A stretch of DNA of 64,000 bases from a virus. The stretch is from IMG/VR virus record IMGVR_UViG_3300032236_000803, positions 1 through 64,000 of that record; one strand, given 5' to 3'. Numbering within the stretch: the stretch's first letter is position 1; each line of letters opens with the position of its first letter. The notes beneath the pieces were generated by a model. It worked only from the letters and a program-made list of their open reading frames with translations, ran no database searches and had not been told where the DNA came from. This document shows, piece after piece, positions 29,579-40,456 of this stretch. Position numbers and translations under genes: made by a program.

Positions 29579-32398
29579 ATGGCAGAAGTAAAAATTACGC
29601 AGTTAAGTTCAGCATATTTTAACGCTAATACGGCTAACACCGTATTTCTAGTCGTTGATCTACCCACAGACATTACTGGGCAGATGACTGGTACTTCTTT
29701 AGCCAAAGGATTATATTCAAATAATCCGCTAAACGTTGGTAACAATCAAATATTATTCGCAAATACTATTGCTCAATTTTCGGGTAATAGTAATACGTTT
29801 ATGCAACTTAATATTCAGAATTTCCAATCAAATGGATCTTCTGATGTTGTATTGACTTCAGATACCGGAACAAACGCCAACAATTACGTAGATTTGGGTA
29901 TTAATAACTCAACGTTTAATGATCCAAATTATTCAGCAATGGGTGCTCTTGATGGTTATTTGTACGTTGCCGGTCCAAATGGAGGCTCCAATCAAGCTAA
30001 TCTTATGATTGGTACTGCTTCGTATGGAGCAAACATTAATTTCGTTGCTGGCGGTACTACTATTAATGATATAGTTGCAGTATTTAACGAAGATGTTATT
30101 ACTTTTAACGAACCTACTATAATTAATCAGGCTCCAGTTGATCCTGATGATACCAGTTATGTTGCGTTACAAGTTAACAACTATGGTAACGGTTATTCAT
30201 TTGTTGTAAATGATGATGTTAATGATTATTCTCCATTCGCTATTGATCAAAGCGGTAACGTTTCGATTGGAGCGGTATCTGCGAATGGGTATAAATTATT
30301 AGTAGTTGGTAATACATATATTTCCGGAAACGTAGTAACTGCCAATAATTTCGTTTTATCTGATGGGTCGTTTGCTGCGTCAAATAATTATGTCAATGCT
30401 AATGATGCTTCTACATTAACTTCTGCCAAAAATTACACTAATTCGGCTAATCTTTGGTTACAAGCAAATGACTCATTGACTTTATCTACTGCCCAGGCGT
30501 TTTCTAATTCGGCTAATCTATGGTTACAAGCTAATGACGTTTTAACTTTAGCAACTGCTAAGAATTATGCTAATTCAGCAAATCTCTGGTTACAGGCAAA
30601 TGACGTTTTAACTTTAGCAACTGCTAAGAATTATGCTAATTCAGCAAATCTCTGGTTACAGGCAAATGACTCATTGACTTTATCTACTGCTCAATCATAT
30701 ACAAATGCAGCTAATTTATTTGCTCAAAATACGTATATTGCAAAATCAAATAATTTAACTTTTAATAATGTATCCATCACTGGTAATTTATTTGCAAATA
30801 CTGTAGGAACTTCTGTTTCGGTTGATAGTATATCATCGAATAATGCAACATTTTCTAAAAATATAACCGTTCTAGGAACTTTGACTTGTAATACGGCTCA
30901 AGGTAATGTATTCTTCGCTAATATTACAACAATAACTTCGCAAGCTAATGCAATTCAATGGGTTTCGCAACAAACCTCTCCTCCTCAGACTTACGGTCAA
31001 ATTTGGTTTTCTGCTAATGACGTTTCTTTAGTTGAAGATACTGATGTTACTAATGATAGGCCATTAATAGGTAAGGTATTATATGAAAAAGTATACAATG
31101 GTTCTGGTACAACTATTGCAGCTAATTCATGGGTAAGATTAGCTGGTGCCGTAACAAATACCGCAATTCCATATGTAGTATTAGCAGATGCTGGAAACGC
31201 GGCTAATTCATTTGTTTCTGGTTTTGTTAAAAATAGTATCGCAAATAATGCATACGGATACATTTATACGCAGGGAATTGTTAATAATTTAAATTCTTCA
31301 ACATATAACGTTGGCGATATATTGTTCTTATCAACAACCCCTGGCGCATCGCAAAATACTCCTCCAACCGGAGCAAATGTTGTAATTCAGTTAGCGAAAG
31401 TTTTGAGCAATAGCTCGACAATGGGTAAATTACAAGTGAATATTTTACCTCAACCAGCTTGGGGAAAAACTTCCGGTTCCATAATCTATTCCAGTAATAA
31501 TATACTTGTTTCTAGTAACACTATAACAATCAACGATTCCACACAAACATTGAATTTGAGTGGTAGTATTGTTATGAGCGGTTCAGTAACAATGAACAAC
31601 TCTACGTTTTCCGCAAATTCTGCAGCAGTTTCGATTATTGGTTCCTCTAATGGCGCAATCCAAGCACCTTCGGCAGATGGAACCATGTTACAGATTACTG
31701 GTAAAGACGGAGTTAATGCTAAAGTAATAACGGATGCAGCAGGTGCTGGTGTTTATGCTTTATATAATGGCCGTTCTATGCGAGGAACTGCGCAAAATCC
31801 GACCGCTAGTTTGGCTGGTGATGTATTAGTACGCTTTGGCGGTACTGGATATGGTACTACCGGATTCGGACTGCTCTCTGGCGGCGCAAAAATGGATTAT
31901 ATTGCGTTAGAAAATTATACTGATACCTCAAAGGGAACGCAAATATTATTAGCGACTACCCCAGTTGGTTCAAACGCTTTAGTAAATGTCGTGACTTATG
32001 CTGCTAATTCAGCTACATATTCTCCTAATACAGCATTATTTGTTGCTAATACAATCCATTATAATGCAAATTATAATAACGCAAACGTAGCTCAAACAGG
32101 TACTAAAGCAACTGCGGTATATGCTAATGGACGTACTGGACAGATCACTACTGTAAATACCAATATAAACAAAGGCGCTGCAACATACTTCGTGATGTAT
32201 AACACGTATATTACAAGTTCTAAAGATGTGGTCATATTGAATATATCCAGCGGAGCTAGTGTTAATTATGCATTAGCGGTAAATAACGTAATTCCTGGAA
32301 GTTGTAATGTTGTAATAAACAATTGCGACGGTACTCCATCTGGATCTAATGCTGCAGATACGTTGACAATCAACTTCGCAATTATCAATGTAACTTAA
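29579..32398 (+). CDS. Large repeat-containing tail fibre or baseplate structural protein
   Basis: A 939-residue fibre-like protein. After an N-terminal attachment domain (about 1-270), it has a 22-residue repeat of the type A-N-D-x-L-T-L-A-T-A-K-N-Y-A-N-S-A-N-L-W-L-Q in about four copies (residues about 270-380), probably a trimeric coiled-coil shaft. A beta-rich C-terminal region follows. The same repeat recurs in the fibre at 40449-43211. Position between gp7 and gp8 suggests that it attaches near the wedge, like gp10 or a short fibre. Confidence 0.7.
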   Translation: MAEVKITQLSSAYFNANTANTVFLVVDLPTDITGQMTGTSLAKGLYSNNPLNVGNNQILFANTIAQFSGNSNTFMQLNIQNFQSNGSSDVVLTSDTGTNANNYVDLGINNSTFNDPNYSAMGALDGYLYVAGPNGGSNQANLMIGTASYGANINFVAGGTTINDIVAVFNEDVITFNEPTIINQAPVDPDDTSYVALQVNNYGNGYSFVVNDDVNDYSPFAIDQSGNVSIGAVSANGYKLLVVGNTYISGNVVTANNFVLSDGSFAASNNYVNANDASTLTSAKNYTNSANLWLQANDSLTLSTAQAFSNSANLWLQANDVLTLATAKNYANSANLWLQANDVLTLATAKNYANSANLWLQANDSLTLSTAQSYTNAANLFAQNTYIAKSNNLTFNNVSITGNLFANTVGTSVSVDSISSNNATFSKNITVLGTLTCNTAQGNVFFANITTITSQANAIQWVSQQTSPPQTYGQIWFSANDVSLVEDTDVTNDRPLIGKVLYEKVYNGSGTTIAANSWVRLAGAVTNTAIPYVVLADAGNAANSFVSGFVKNSIANNAYGYIYTQGIVNNLNSSTYNVGDILFLSTTPGASQNTPPTGANVVIQLAKVLSNSSTMGKLQVNILPQPAWGKTSGSIIYSSNNILVSSNTITINDSTQTLNLSGSIVMSGSVTMNNSTFSANSAAVSIIGSSNGAIQAPSADGTMLQITGKDGVNAKVITDAAGAGVYALYNGRSMRGTAQNPTASLAGDVLVRFGGTGYGTTGFGLLSGGAKMDYIALENYTDTSKGTQILLATTPVGSNALVNVVTYAANSATYSPNTALFVANTIHYNANYNNANVAQTGTKATAVYANGRTGQITTVNTNINKGAATYFVMYNTYITSSKDVVILNISSGASVNYALAVNNVIPGSCNVVINNCDGTPSGSNAADTLTINFAIINVT
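30535..30666 (+). repeat. Perfect 66-bp tandem repeat within a fibre gene
   Basis: Two identical 66-bp copies (30535-30600 and 30601-30666), encoding one 22-residue shaft unit each. Identity at synonymous positions indicates a recent duplication. Confidence 0.85.
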
Positions 32399-32405
32399 TT
32401 TGAGA

Positions 32406-32413
32406 AATAAATA
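32406..32413 (+). promoter_or_regulatory. Late-promoter-like element
   Basis: AATAAATA, one mismatch from the late consensus, six bases before the gp8 start. Weak, with little room for a leader. Confidence 0.25.
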
Positions 32414-32418
32414 AACCT

Positions 32419-33786
32419 ATGGCAAGTACATCACTATTAACATATGCAGCTAAAGTTGCTTCAGTAGAACAGGTATATTATTCTCCTGTTGTCACGTTAC
32501 CAACTACAAATGAAGTTTTGTCTTCTATGTATTGTGTTCTTGCAAAGGTTGATACCTGGATTAACGATGTAAGTCCCCCTTCTCCTACTCAAGATCAAAA
32601 AGCAGTTAAGAATTTTTTGAAAAATGTATTTGTTGCCAAGTTAGTAACAAGTAATGATATTTCTCCTGTTATTCCAAGAGTAGATTGGACTTTGGATACT
32701 GTTTATGATCAATACGCAGACGATGTTGATATGTTTGCTCTGGATCCATTCGGTAATCAAGTTTATACATTTTACGTTAAAAATAGATACGATCAAGTAT
32801 TCAAATGTCTCTCCAACAACAACGGAGGACCATCATTATATGAACCTTATTTTGAACCCGGAACATATACGACAAATAATATCTACCAAAACGTAGACGG
32901 ATATAAATGGAAATATATTTTCACCGTTGATTTATCGTCTAAAGTTAAATTCATGGATCAATATTGGATCCCAGTTTTAGTTGGTCAAAATACACCTAAT
33001 CCTATTGCTTCTTCTGCAGGAACGGGAAGTCTTGATGTAATAAACGTTATTAGCGGAGGATCAGGATATGATCCAACAACCTCTGTCATAACGTTAAATA
33101 TTACAGGTGATGGAAGCGGCGCAAATGGCGTAGCAATTGTTGCTAATGGCGCAATTACTGATATATTAATGACTTCTCCTGGATCAAACTATACATATGC
33201 AAATGCTAGTATAATTTCGGCAAATGGATCTGGTGCAATATTGGCTGCAAATACATCGTCTCCAATTGGAGGTCATGGATACGATCCAGTTTCCGATCTT
33301 GGTTGTATGCATGTTATGATATCTGTTGAATTTAATGGTTCAGAAAACCAAAATATACCGACTGATATCACATATCACCAAATAGGGCTTTTAATAAATC
33401 CGACTACAAACAGCCTGAGTCCATTATCTGCAAATGGATCCATATATAACACGAGTACAAGCGTAATTGTTGCGGGCGGTTTTGGTTCATTCGTAAATGA
33501 TGAATTAGTATTCCAAGGAGCGTCTTTGGCTTCTGCTACTTTTATAGGAACCGTATTAGATTTCAATACATCAAGTAATGAATTATCTCTAATAAATATA
33601 ACTGGAACATTAACAGTCAATGCGCCAATTTTCGGAAATGGTTCTGGTACTGCTAGAACCGTATTAGCATATAACGAACCGGATTTTGTTCCTCTCTCCG
33701 GTTATCTTTCATATATGGAAAATAGGTCTGGTATAACAAGAAGTCCTGATGGAATTGAACAATTTAAAATAGTATTAGGTTATTAA
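32419..33786 (+). CDS. 8: gp8-like baseplate wedge protein
   Basis: A 455-residue protein with the gp8 signature: F-Y-V-K-N-R-Y-D-Q-V-F-K-C-L (about 119-132), N-G-G-P-S, and D-G-Y-K-W-K-Y-I-F-T-V (about 157-167), as in T4 gp8, a wedge dimer that connects to gp7 and gp10. Inserted beta repeats (N-V-I-S-G-G-S-G-Y-D-P and similar) lengthen it compared with T4's 334 residues. Confidence 0.88.
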   Translation: MASTSLLTYAAKVASVEQVYYSPVVTLPTTNEVLSSMYCVLAKVDTWINDVSPPSPTQDQKAVKNFLKNVFVAKLVTSNDISPVIPRVDWTLDTVYDQYADDVDMFALDPFGNQVYTFYVKNRYDQVFKCLSNNNGGPSLYEPYFEPGTYTTNNIYQNVDGYKWKYIFTVDLSSKVKFMDQYWIPVLVGQNTPNPIASSAGTGSLDVINVISGGSGYDPTTSVITLNITGDGSGANGVAIVANGAITDILMTSPGSNYTYANASIISANGSGAILAANTSSPIGGHGYDPVSDLGCMHVMISVEFNGSENQNIPTDITYHQIGLLINPTTNSLSPLSANGSIYNTSTSVIVAGGFGSFVNDELVFQGASLASATFIGTVLDFNTSSNELSLINITGTLTVNAPIFGNGSGTARTVLAYNEPDFVPLSGYLSYMENRSGITRSPDGIEQFKIVLGY

Positions 33787-33798
33787 GGTAAATAAAAT

Positions 33799-36700
33799 AT
33801 GTCACTAAATTTTAACGTTTCGCCATATTTCGATGACTTTGATTCATCAAAAAATTTCCACAGAATACTATTTAAACCTGGTGTTGCTGTACAGGCTAGA
33901 GAATTAACTCAGTCTCAAACAATATTACAGAACCAAGTAACTTCTTTTGCTGACAATATTTTCAAACAAAATTCTCCGGTTACTGGTGGACAAGTAACAA
34001 CTAATTTTAATTGCTATTATATCAAGTTAGAACCAACCTATAATGGCGCATCTATTGACGTTACTCAATTTAATAATCTTCTTGTAACAAACGCAGACGG
34101 GTCTGTTGTCGCTAGGGTCATTGCTGTCGTTCAAGGAACTGGGACCACTGGTCTTGGCGATCCTCCTACTATCATTATATCATATAAATCAGGAATACAT
34201 TTCGTTGATAACGATATCATATATGATGTAAATTCAAATTTAGCAGCACAAGCAATTTCTCTATATTCTTCCGGATTATCTTCTGTTGCTTCAATTGCTA
34301 AAGGCGTTTTTTACGTATTAGGCAATTTCGTACAAGTATCTGATTCAACGGTAGTTTTGTCGAAATATAGTAACAATCCAAGCATAAGAATCGGATTGAC
34401 GATAACTGAAACGGTTTACGATTATATTAATGATTCTTCGTTATTAGATCCAGCCATTGGAGCATCTAATTATCAAGCACCTGGTGCTGACAGATATTTA
34501 ATTTCTCTTACTCTTGATACGAGAAATCTGCTATTAGGTGATGACCAAAACTTTATTGAATTGGTTAGAGTACAAGACGGAAATGTATATAAAATGGTTG
34601 ATGGTTCAGTTTATGCAACCATCGATGATTATTTCGCAAAAAGAGATTATGAAACTAACGGTGATTATATTGTAAATAACTTTAAATTAACTCCTAAAGT
34701 TAATTCTAGTAATTCAAGTACGTATATTTTAAACGTTGGTAAAGGTCTTGCTTACGTAAGAGGATATAGAGTTGAGAATCCTTCTCCAGTAGAACTTATT
34801 TCTGATAAAGCAAGAACAACTGCGTCAATTACAAATGATCCTGTGTATACAGGATATGGTAGTTACTTCTACGTTAGTAATCTTCGTGGAGCAAATGGTT
34901 CGTTCTTCGACGTAACTACAGAACAAGCAATTGATCTTCATTGCGTTGCGCCTTCTAGCGTAAATGTATCAAGTTCAATTACATATAATTCTACTTTAGT
35001 AGCCTCTGGATATACTAGAGGATTGACTTTTAGCAACGCTTCTGATACAGCAAATGCTAATACATTTGTTTACAATCTTTATACTAATGATTTACAGTAT
35101 GCTACTTTATCTGGTAATTGTATATCTTCTACTGCTAATACAGTAACTTTACCTATCACGTTATCCGCTATCGACAGCGCTTATAATGGAGTATCAATCT
35201 CTATAACTAACGGGACTGATTACGGAGATTTTAAAACAATTATTGCATATAACGGATCAACCAGAGTAGCGACTGTTGATAGTAATTGGGCGATTAATCC
35301 AGATACTTCTTCTGTGTTCTCATTAAATTTCACTTCTGGTGACGTTGAGAGTATTCTAACAGTTAATAAAGCATCATATCCTGCTACGCTGTACGGTACT
35401 GCGAAAATTGACAACAGCGGGAAAGTCGGTGGATTATCAAATGGTTATAGTATTTTAGAGAACCCAGGTTCTCCTGAGTTACTGTTCACAATAGGTAATC
35501 CTTTTGTACAATCCATTTCATCTGGTTCATATGTAACTACGCAAGAAATTAGAAATGTTGGATTCACTTCATCAGGTTCTACTCTCAGCGCACAGATTTC
35601 ATATACTGGTAATTACAATGGTATCATCACACACATTGGTCCAACTACTGGTAATTTACCAATTAGTCAGGTGTTACAACAATATACAATTGTAGTAACT
35701 AACGCAGGAACTAACACTAAAATTAAAGTTGGTGATATAATTCCTTGGACTACTACAGCAAATGCTAATCGCACAGTAGCGTTAAGTAGCGGTGGAATAA
35801 CTGCAACATTTTCTACTACAACTTCGGATTTATCGCCTTTCACAGCTACTATTGTTGCTAAAGTATTTGTAGAAAACGCAGTCGATACAAACCAAAACGC
35901 CATATTAAAATATAAAACTTTAGTTACTGCTAATAGTAACACTGTTAATATGGCCGGTACTCAAATTAACACATATACATTTGTTGATGATTCAGCATCT
36001 TCTACTGGCCAGATTTATATTATAAATGCTGGTATTGTTTCTCCAGGATCAAAACAATCATTATATCTGTCAGACGTTTTAAAAATTAATAAGATCATCG
36101 ATACAGGATCACCTTCAGCTAATGCAACATTAGCTATGTTATCTAATCCTAATTATGACGTTACTGGTAATTATATATTTGATAACGGTCAAAGAGATAG
36201 CTATTACGATCACGCGTCAATAACTTTAAGACCAGGTGCTCCTAAACCTGCTGGTAATCTATTAGTCTTAGTAAATTATTTCAAACATAGCGGAGGAGAT
36301 GGATACTTTAGTGTTGCATCTTATCCTACCGTAGTAAATGGACAGGATTTTTATAGACAGATTCCAGTATATCAAGCTAAATCTGGTACATATTACAACC
36401 TACGCGATAGTTTGGATTTTAGACCAGCGAGATTAAATGCGCAAACAAGTTTTATTTTCCGATATGGTAATAACAACGTTTCAAATTATGGAGTTCTGTT
36501 ACCAATAGATTCTGGATTATTCACTTGTAATTATTCGTATTATCTTGGTAGAAAAGACTTATTGGTAATAACAAAAGACAGAAACATTCAAATAATCGAA
36601 GGAACGCCTTCATTATCTCCGATCTTACCTAACGGTCCAGATGGATGTTTGATTCTTGCTAATTTGTTATTGAATCCATATACAGGATATTTACCAACTG

Positions 36701-39700
36701 AAATTCAAAACGGAATTGCGGATTTATCAATCCAACCAGTTCAGCATAGAAGATATACTATGGCTGACATTGCCGGATTGGACGCAAGATTAGGACAAGT
36801 TGAATACTATACTTCATTGTCTGCTTTAGAGCAATCAGCAACCGGAATGCAAATCACTGACGCGTTTGGATTAAATAGATTCAAAAACGGTATTTTGACT
36901 GATGATTTTTCAAGTTTCTCTACTGCAGATACTGTTAATTCAGATTACAATGCAGCAATTAATAAGAGAACTCGTCAAATGTCTGCGCCACAGACAGTAC
37001 AAAATTTCCCACTTAAAAACCTTGCATTAGTATACAATGATTCATCTCCTTCTGCGAGTTTAATTGCGTCGTTGAATTATAAGATTTCCAAAGATGGATC
37101 AATTAATTATTTTAGTTTACCTTATACTTCAGCAAATCTCGTAGTTCAACAGATTGCTAGTAGGGTAACTAATATCAACCCCTTCTCAGTATCGTCATCT
37201 GTAGGAACTATATCTTTAACTCCTAATGTTGATACTTGGGTTGATACGAAATATGCTCCATCTCTGTTAATTACAGATCCATCTCTGCAGGTATTCAGAC
37301 AGTCTAATAGCATTAATGTTTTAAGCGTTGGTGATTGGCAAACTATTTCCGGAACAACCTATCTATCAGGTTCTTCTTCATCATCATCTTCGTCTACCAG
37401 CTATGATTTAAATCACAATTGGACTGTTGATAGAGGGTTTGGTTTAGGCGTTGGTACTCAAACTACCACAACTACTACGTCTACGACAGATACATATACA
37501 ACAGTATTACAACAGCAACAGAATAATATTCTGGGACCATACAGCAGTATCAACAACACGTACTCATTAAATAATGGTTATATTACAGACGTTAGTGTTG
37601 CTGCTTGGATTAGACCACAGGAAGTTGCGTTTAGAACTACTGGATTATTATTTAATTCTTATGTATCCAATTTCTTTGATAATACGAATGTTGATAACTA
37701 TATCCGTAAACCAAATATCATTGAATTAACCAATGTCAGCGGCACTTTCAATCCTTTTGATATTATAGGATATCCAGTTAGCGGAGGATTTATTTCTACT
37801 GCTAAGATTTTGGATGTATATCCGCATCCCGGCACTAACAATGTTAGGTTATATGTTGCTGCTGATGGATATTCTTCTTTATATACCAACGGTACTGTAA
37901 TTTATAAAGGAACATTTGACGCTAGTGGAAACTGGATATTAACTTCAAGTACGCCACAGGGAACAATTTCAGTTTCTCAACATTTTGGCGGAGTTGTTCA
38001 TAGTAATGCTAATTCAGCAACAAACATGGTACAATTGTCTTCTGTTGCTCCTGTTGTTACTAACTATTACGGAACAGATAGTTCAAATACCATTTACATT
38101 CTATCCGGTACTGGCGCGGGACAATCTGCTAATATTGTTTCATATAATGCTGCGTCTAAAATGGTTACAATTTCTCCTTCTATTTACACAAAATACGGAG
38201 ACATGTATTCCATTGGAAAGACAAAAGGAACTACTATAACTTCGTTTAAAGTTAATGAAGAAGGTAATTATTCTGGTGTTTTTGTTATTCCTAATGGCCA
38301 ATTCCATACTGGACAAAGAGTATTTTCTGTTGATAACAGAATTAACAATGACGCGACCACAATAACAACTAGTGCCCAATCAGTATTTTATGCAGAAGGG
38401 TTACAAACAACTGCTCAGAAATTGAATTTTGGCGCATCACCTGCTGGGGCAGCTGGAACATTTACGCAAACCAATTATCAAACAGTTTCGTTTACTACGA
38501 CATCTAGTTCGTCGTCTAGTTCGTCTTCAACGTCTGCTTGGGATCCATTAGCGCAGACGTTTATTATAGATCCAACGAATTATCCTAATGGAGCGTTTTT
38601 AAGTTCTCTGAAAGTGTTTTTCTCATCAGCACCTACAAGCGATACGTCTACTGTTACTTTGTCTATTGTAGGAACTCTGAACGGATATCCTAACGGAGAT
38701 GTTCTGGATCACTCTATTGTTACTTTGAAACCTTCTCAAGTTAATACTTCGCAGAATCCGCAATATCTTGATTCTACGACTTATACTGAGTTTGTTTTCT
38801 CTGCACCAGTTTATATTGCTTCTGGTACTTTATATGCGTTTATTTTGAAATCAAATTCAAATGAATATAAATTATGGACTGCTGCAAACGGTGATACTGC
38901 GATCCCGTCATCTGTTAAGAATTATCCAACAGACCCAACGCCAACTAACATAACTAAAATCACTACAGCACCTTATGTTGGTGGATTGTTCATATCACAG
39001 AATGCACAGACTTGGACTGCTGATCAAAATCAAAGTTTAATGTTTGTTATTAATCGTTGCGTATTTGATACAACCCAAAATCCGTTAATAAGAATGGTTG
39101 TTCCTCAAATGTTGCCTGGTAGAACTTTGATTGAACAAAGCGTTAATTATTTGAATAACGCCAATTCAATAGCAAATACAGTAGCAACATACTCAGCTAA
39201 CAACGTTCTTGTTGATGCGTTTAATTTGACGACAACGGATTTTATTCCTACTGCCACTCAGATAAATTATGGATATCAAGCAACATTGGCTTCGTCTTTT
39301 GCTGCTACTGGAATACAAAACATTAATCCGGGTAGATACGGTACTAGTATTTTCGATCACATTTATCTTAATGATAACAATGGTGAAAGAGTGTTGATTT
39401 CTAATACATCAACTTCATTCTCTATGTATGCACAGTTAAGTTCAACTGATGATAAAGTGAGTCCAATTCTTTCTGATGCTGGATCAACTGTCTACACTAT
39501 AACCTATAATATCAATAATTGTCCTTTATCAAATAGTTTAATTACTATTGCTAATGGCGGTAGCGGTTACAACGTGAATACAACAAGCGTATCAATTTCT
39601 TCTCCTACAGGAAAGAACGGTTCGCAAGCATATGCCACTGCTAATATAGCAAATGGGTCAATTAACCGTATTGATATAATTGTTCCAGGTTCTGGTTATA

Positions 39701-40224
39701 TTACTACGCCAACAATAACAATTACTGACGCTAATTCTTCGCCTGGTAATGGCGCTTCTGTTATAATTACTGGCGAAACTTCCGTACACGGAGGACCAGC
39801 TGCAACTAAATATTTCACTAAGAAAGTTGTATTAGCAGCAGGAAATGATTCTGGAGATTTAAACGTTTACTTAACTGCATATCGTCCAGTTAATACTGAT
39901 ATTCTTGTTTATTATAAAATTTTAAGTTCTTCTGATCCGCAAACTTTCGAAAGCGGATATTGGCAATTAATGACCAAGACCCAAAGTTCAGATACTTTAT
40001 ATTCAACAACAAGAACTGACCTACACGAATATGTATTTGCTCCAGGAGTAAATGGCACTGATCAAGGATATATATCGTATGTTAGTACGAATGGTCAAAC
40101 TTATTACAACTTTATACAGTTTGCTATAAAAGTTGTATTAGTTTCAACTGACAATACTAGCGTTCCTTTCCTGAGCGATTTAAGAGCAATAGCATTACCT
40201 GCTAACGTTAATACTACATCATAA
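33799..40224 (+). CDS. DUF4815-like giant baseplate/tail structural protein
   Basis: A 2141-residue protein, the largest in the window. The N-terminal block (F-D-S-S-K-N-F-H-R-I-L-F-K-P-G-V-A-V-Q-A-R-E-L-T-Q-type) is the DUF4815 domain of T4-like environmental phages, located after gp8 and taken as a gp10-like connector between baseplate and fibres. Two Ser-rich linkers (residues about 1193-1203 and 1571-1581) separate beta-rich regions. The second half has C-terminal units with Y-I-T-T-P-T-I. The assembly role is inferred from position. Confidence 0.8.
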   Translation: MSLNFNVSPYFDDFDSSKNFHRILFKPGVAVQARELTQSQTILQNQVTSFADNIFKQNSPVTGGQVTTNFNCYYIKLEPTYNGASIDVTQFNNLLVTNADGSVVARVIAVVQGTGTTGLGDPPTIIISYKSGIHFVDNDIIYDVNSNLAAQAISLYSSGLSSVASIAKGVFYVLGNFVQVSDSTVVLSKYSNNPSIRIGLTITETVYDYINDSSLLDPAIGASNYQAPGADRYLISLTLDTRNLLLGDDQNFIELVRVQDGNVYKMVDGSVYATIDDYFAKRDYETNGDYIVNNFKLTPKVNSSNSSTYILNVGKGLAYVRGYRVENPSPVELISDKARTTASITNDPVYTGYGSYFYVSNLRGANGSFFDVTTEQAIDLHCVAPSSVNVSSSITYNSTLVASGYTRGLTFSNASDTANANTFVYNLYTNDLQYATLSGNCISSTANTVTLPITLSAIDSAYNGVSISITNGTDYGDFKTIIAYNGSTRVATVDSNWAINPDTSSVFSLNFTSGDVESILTVNKASYPATLYGTAKIDNSGKVGGLSNGYSILENPGSPELLFTIGNPFVQSISSGSYVTTQEIRNVGFTSSGSTLSAQISYTGNYNGIITHIGPTTGNLPISQVLQQYTIVVTNAGTNTKIKVGDIIPWTTTANANRTVALSSGGITATFSTTTSDLSPFTATIVAKVFVENAVDTNQNAILKYKTLVTANSNTVNMAGTQINTYTFVDDSASSTGQIYIINAGIVSPGSKQSLYLSDVLKINKIIDTGSPSANATLAMLSNPNYDVTGNYIFDNGQRDSYYDHASITLRPGAPKPAGNLLVLVNYFKHSGGDGYFSVASYPTVVNGQDFYRQIPVYQAKSGTYYNLRDSLDFRPARLNAQTSFIFRYGNNNVSNYGVLLPIDSGLFTCNYSYYLGRKDLLVITKDRNIQIIEGTPSLSPILPNGPDGCLILANLLLNPYTGYLPTEIQNGIADLSIQPVQHRRYTMADIAGLDARLGQVEYYTSLSALEQSATGMQITDAFGLNRFKNGILTDDFSSFSTADTVNSDYNAAINKRTRQMSAPQTVQNFPLKNLALVYNDSSPSASLIASLNYKISKDGSINYFSLPYTSANLVVQQIASRVTNINPFSVSSSVGTISLTPNVDTWVDTKYAPSLLITDPSLQVFRQSNSINVLSVGDWQTISGTTYLSGSSSSSSSSTSYDLNHNWTVDRGFGLGVGTQTTTTTTSTTDTYTTVLQQQQNNILGPYSSINNTYSLNNGYITDVSVAAWIRPQEVAFRTTGLLFNSYVSNFFDNTNVDNYIRKPNIIELTNVSGTFNPFDIIGYPVSGGFISTAKILDVYPHPGTNNVRLYVAADGYSSLYTNGTVIYKGTFDASGNWILTSSTPQGTISVSQHFGGVVHSNANSATNMVQLSSVAPVVTNYYGTDSSNTIYILSGTGAGQSANIVSYNAASKMVTISPSIYTKYGDMYSIGKTKGTTITSFKVNEEGNYSGVFVIPNGQFHTGQRVFSVDNRINNDATTITTSAQSVFYAEGLQTTAQKLNFGASPAGAAGTFTQTNYQTVSFTTTSSSSSSSSSTSAWDPLAQTFIIDPTNYPNGAFLSSLKVFFSSAPTSDTSTVTLSIVGTLNGYPNGDVLDHSIVTLKPSQVNTSQNPQYLDSTTYTEFVFSAPVYIASGTLYAFILKSNSNEYKLWTAANGDTAIPSSVKNYPTDPTPTNITKITTAPYVGGLFISQNAQTWTADQNQSLMFVINRCVFDTTQNPLIRMVVPQMLPGRTLIEQSVNYLNNANSIANTVATYSANNVLVDAFNLTTTDFIPTATQINYGYQATLASSFAATGIQNINPGRYGTSIFDHIYLNDNNGERVLISNTSTSFSMYAQLSSTDDKVSPILSDAGSTVYTITYNINNCPLSNSLITIANGGSGYNVNTTSVSISSPTGKNGSQAYATANIANGSINRIDIIVPGSGYITTPTITITDANSSPGNGASVIITGETSVHGGPAATKYFTKKVVLAAGNDSGDLNVYLTAYRPVNTDILVYYKILSSSDPQTFESGYWQLMTKTQSSDTLYSTTRTDLHEYVFAPGVNGTDQGYISYVSTNGQTYYNFIQFAIKVVLVSTDNTSVPFLSDLRAIALPANVNTTS

Positions 40225-40225
40225 T

Positions 40226-40456
40226 ATGACAATACTTAAAGTGCAGGGTACTCATCTGATAAGGGACACCAATAGCGGTGCCCTTATCAACAGGGATATG
40301 AATGGCCTACAAGAATATAATAAAAAAAGACAAATGATGGCCAATCAAAAAGAAGAAATAAATACTATTAAAACAGATGTCGATAACATCAAAAAAGATT
40401 TGTCTGAAATAAAGCAAATGATGCTACAACTATTAGATAAAGGTCCAAATGTCTAA
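40226..40456 (+). CDS. Small coiled-coil structural-region protein
   Basis: A 76-residue protein starting M-T-I-L-K-V-Q-G-T-H-L-I-R-D-T. The first 35 residues resemble a short conserved protein found in T4-like phages behind the DUF4815 gene. The second half is a clear heptad coiled coil (I-N-T-I-K-T-D-V-D-N-I-K-K-D-L). It overlaps the next fibre gene by eight bases. It may be a trimerising connector or chaperone; function unknown. Confidence 0.65.
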   Translation: MTILKVQGTHLIRDTNSGALINRDMNGLQEYNKKRQMMANQKEEINTIKTDVDNIKKDLSEIKQMMLQLLDKGPNV

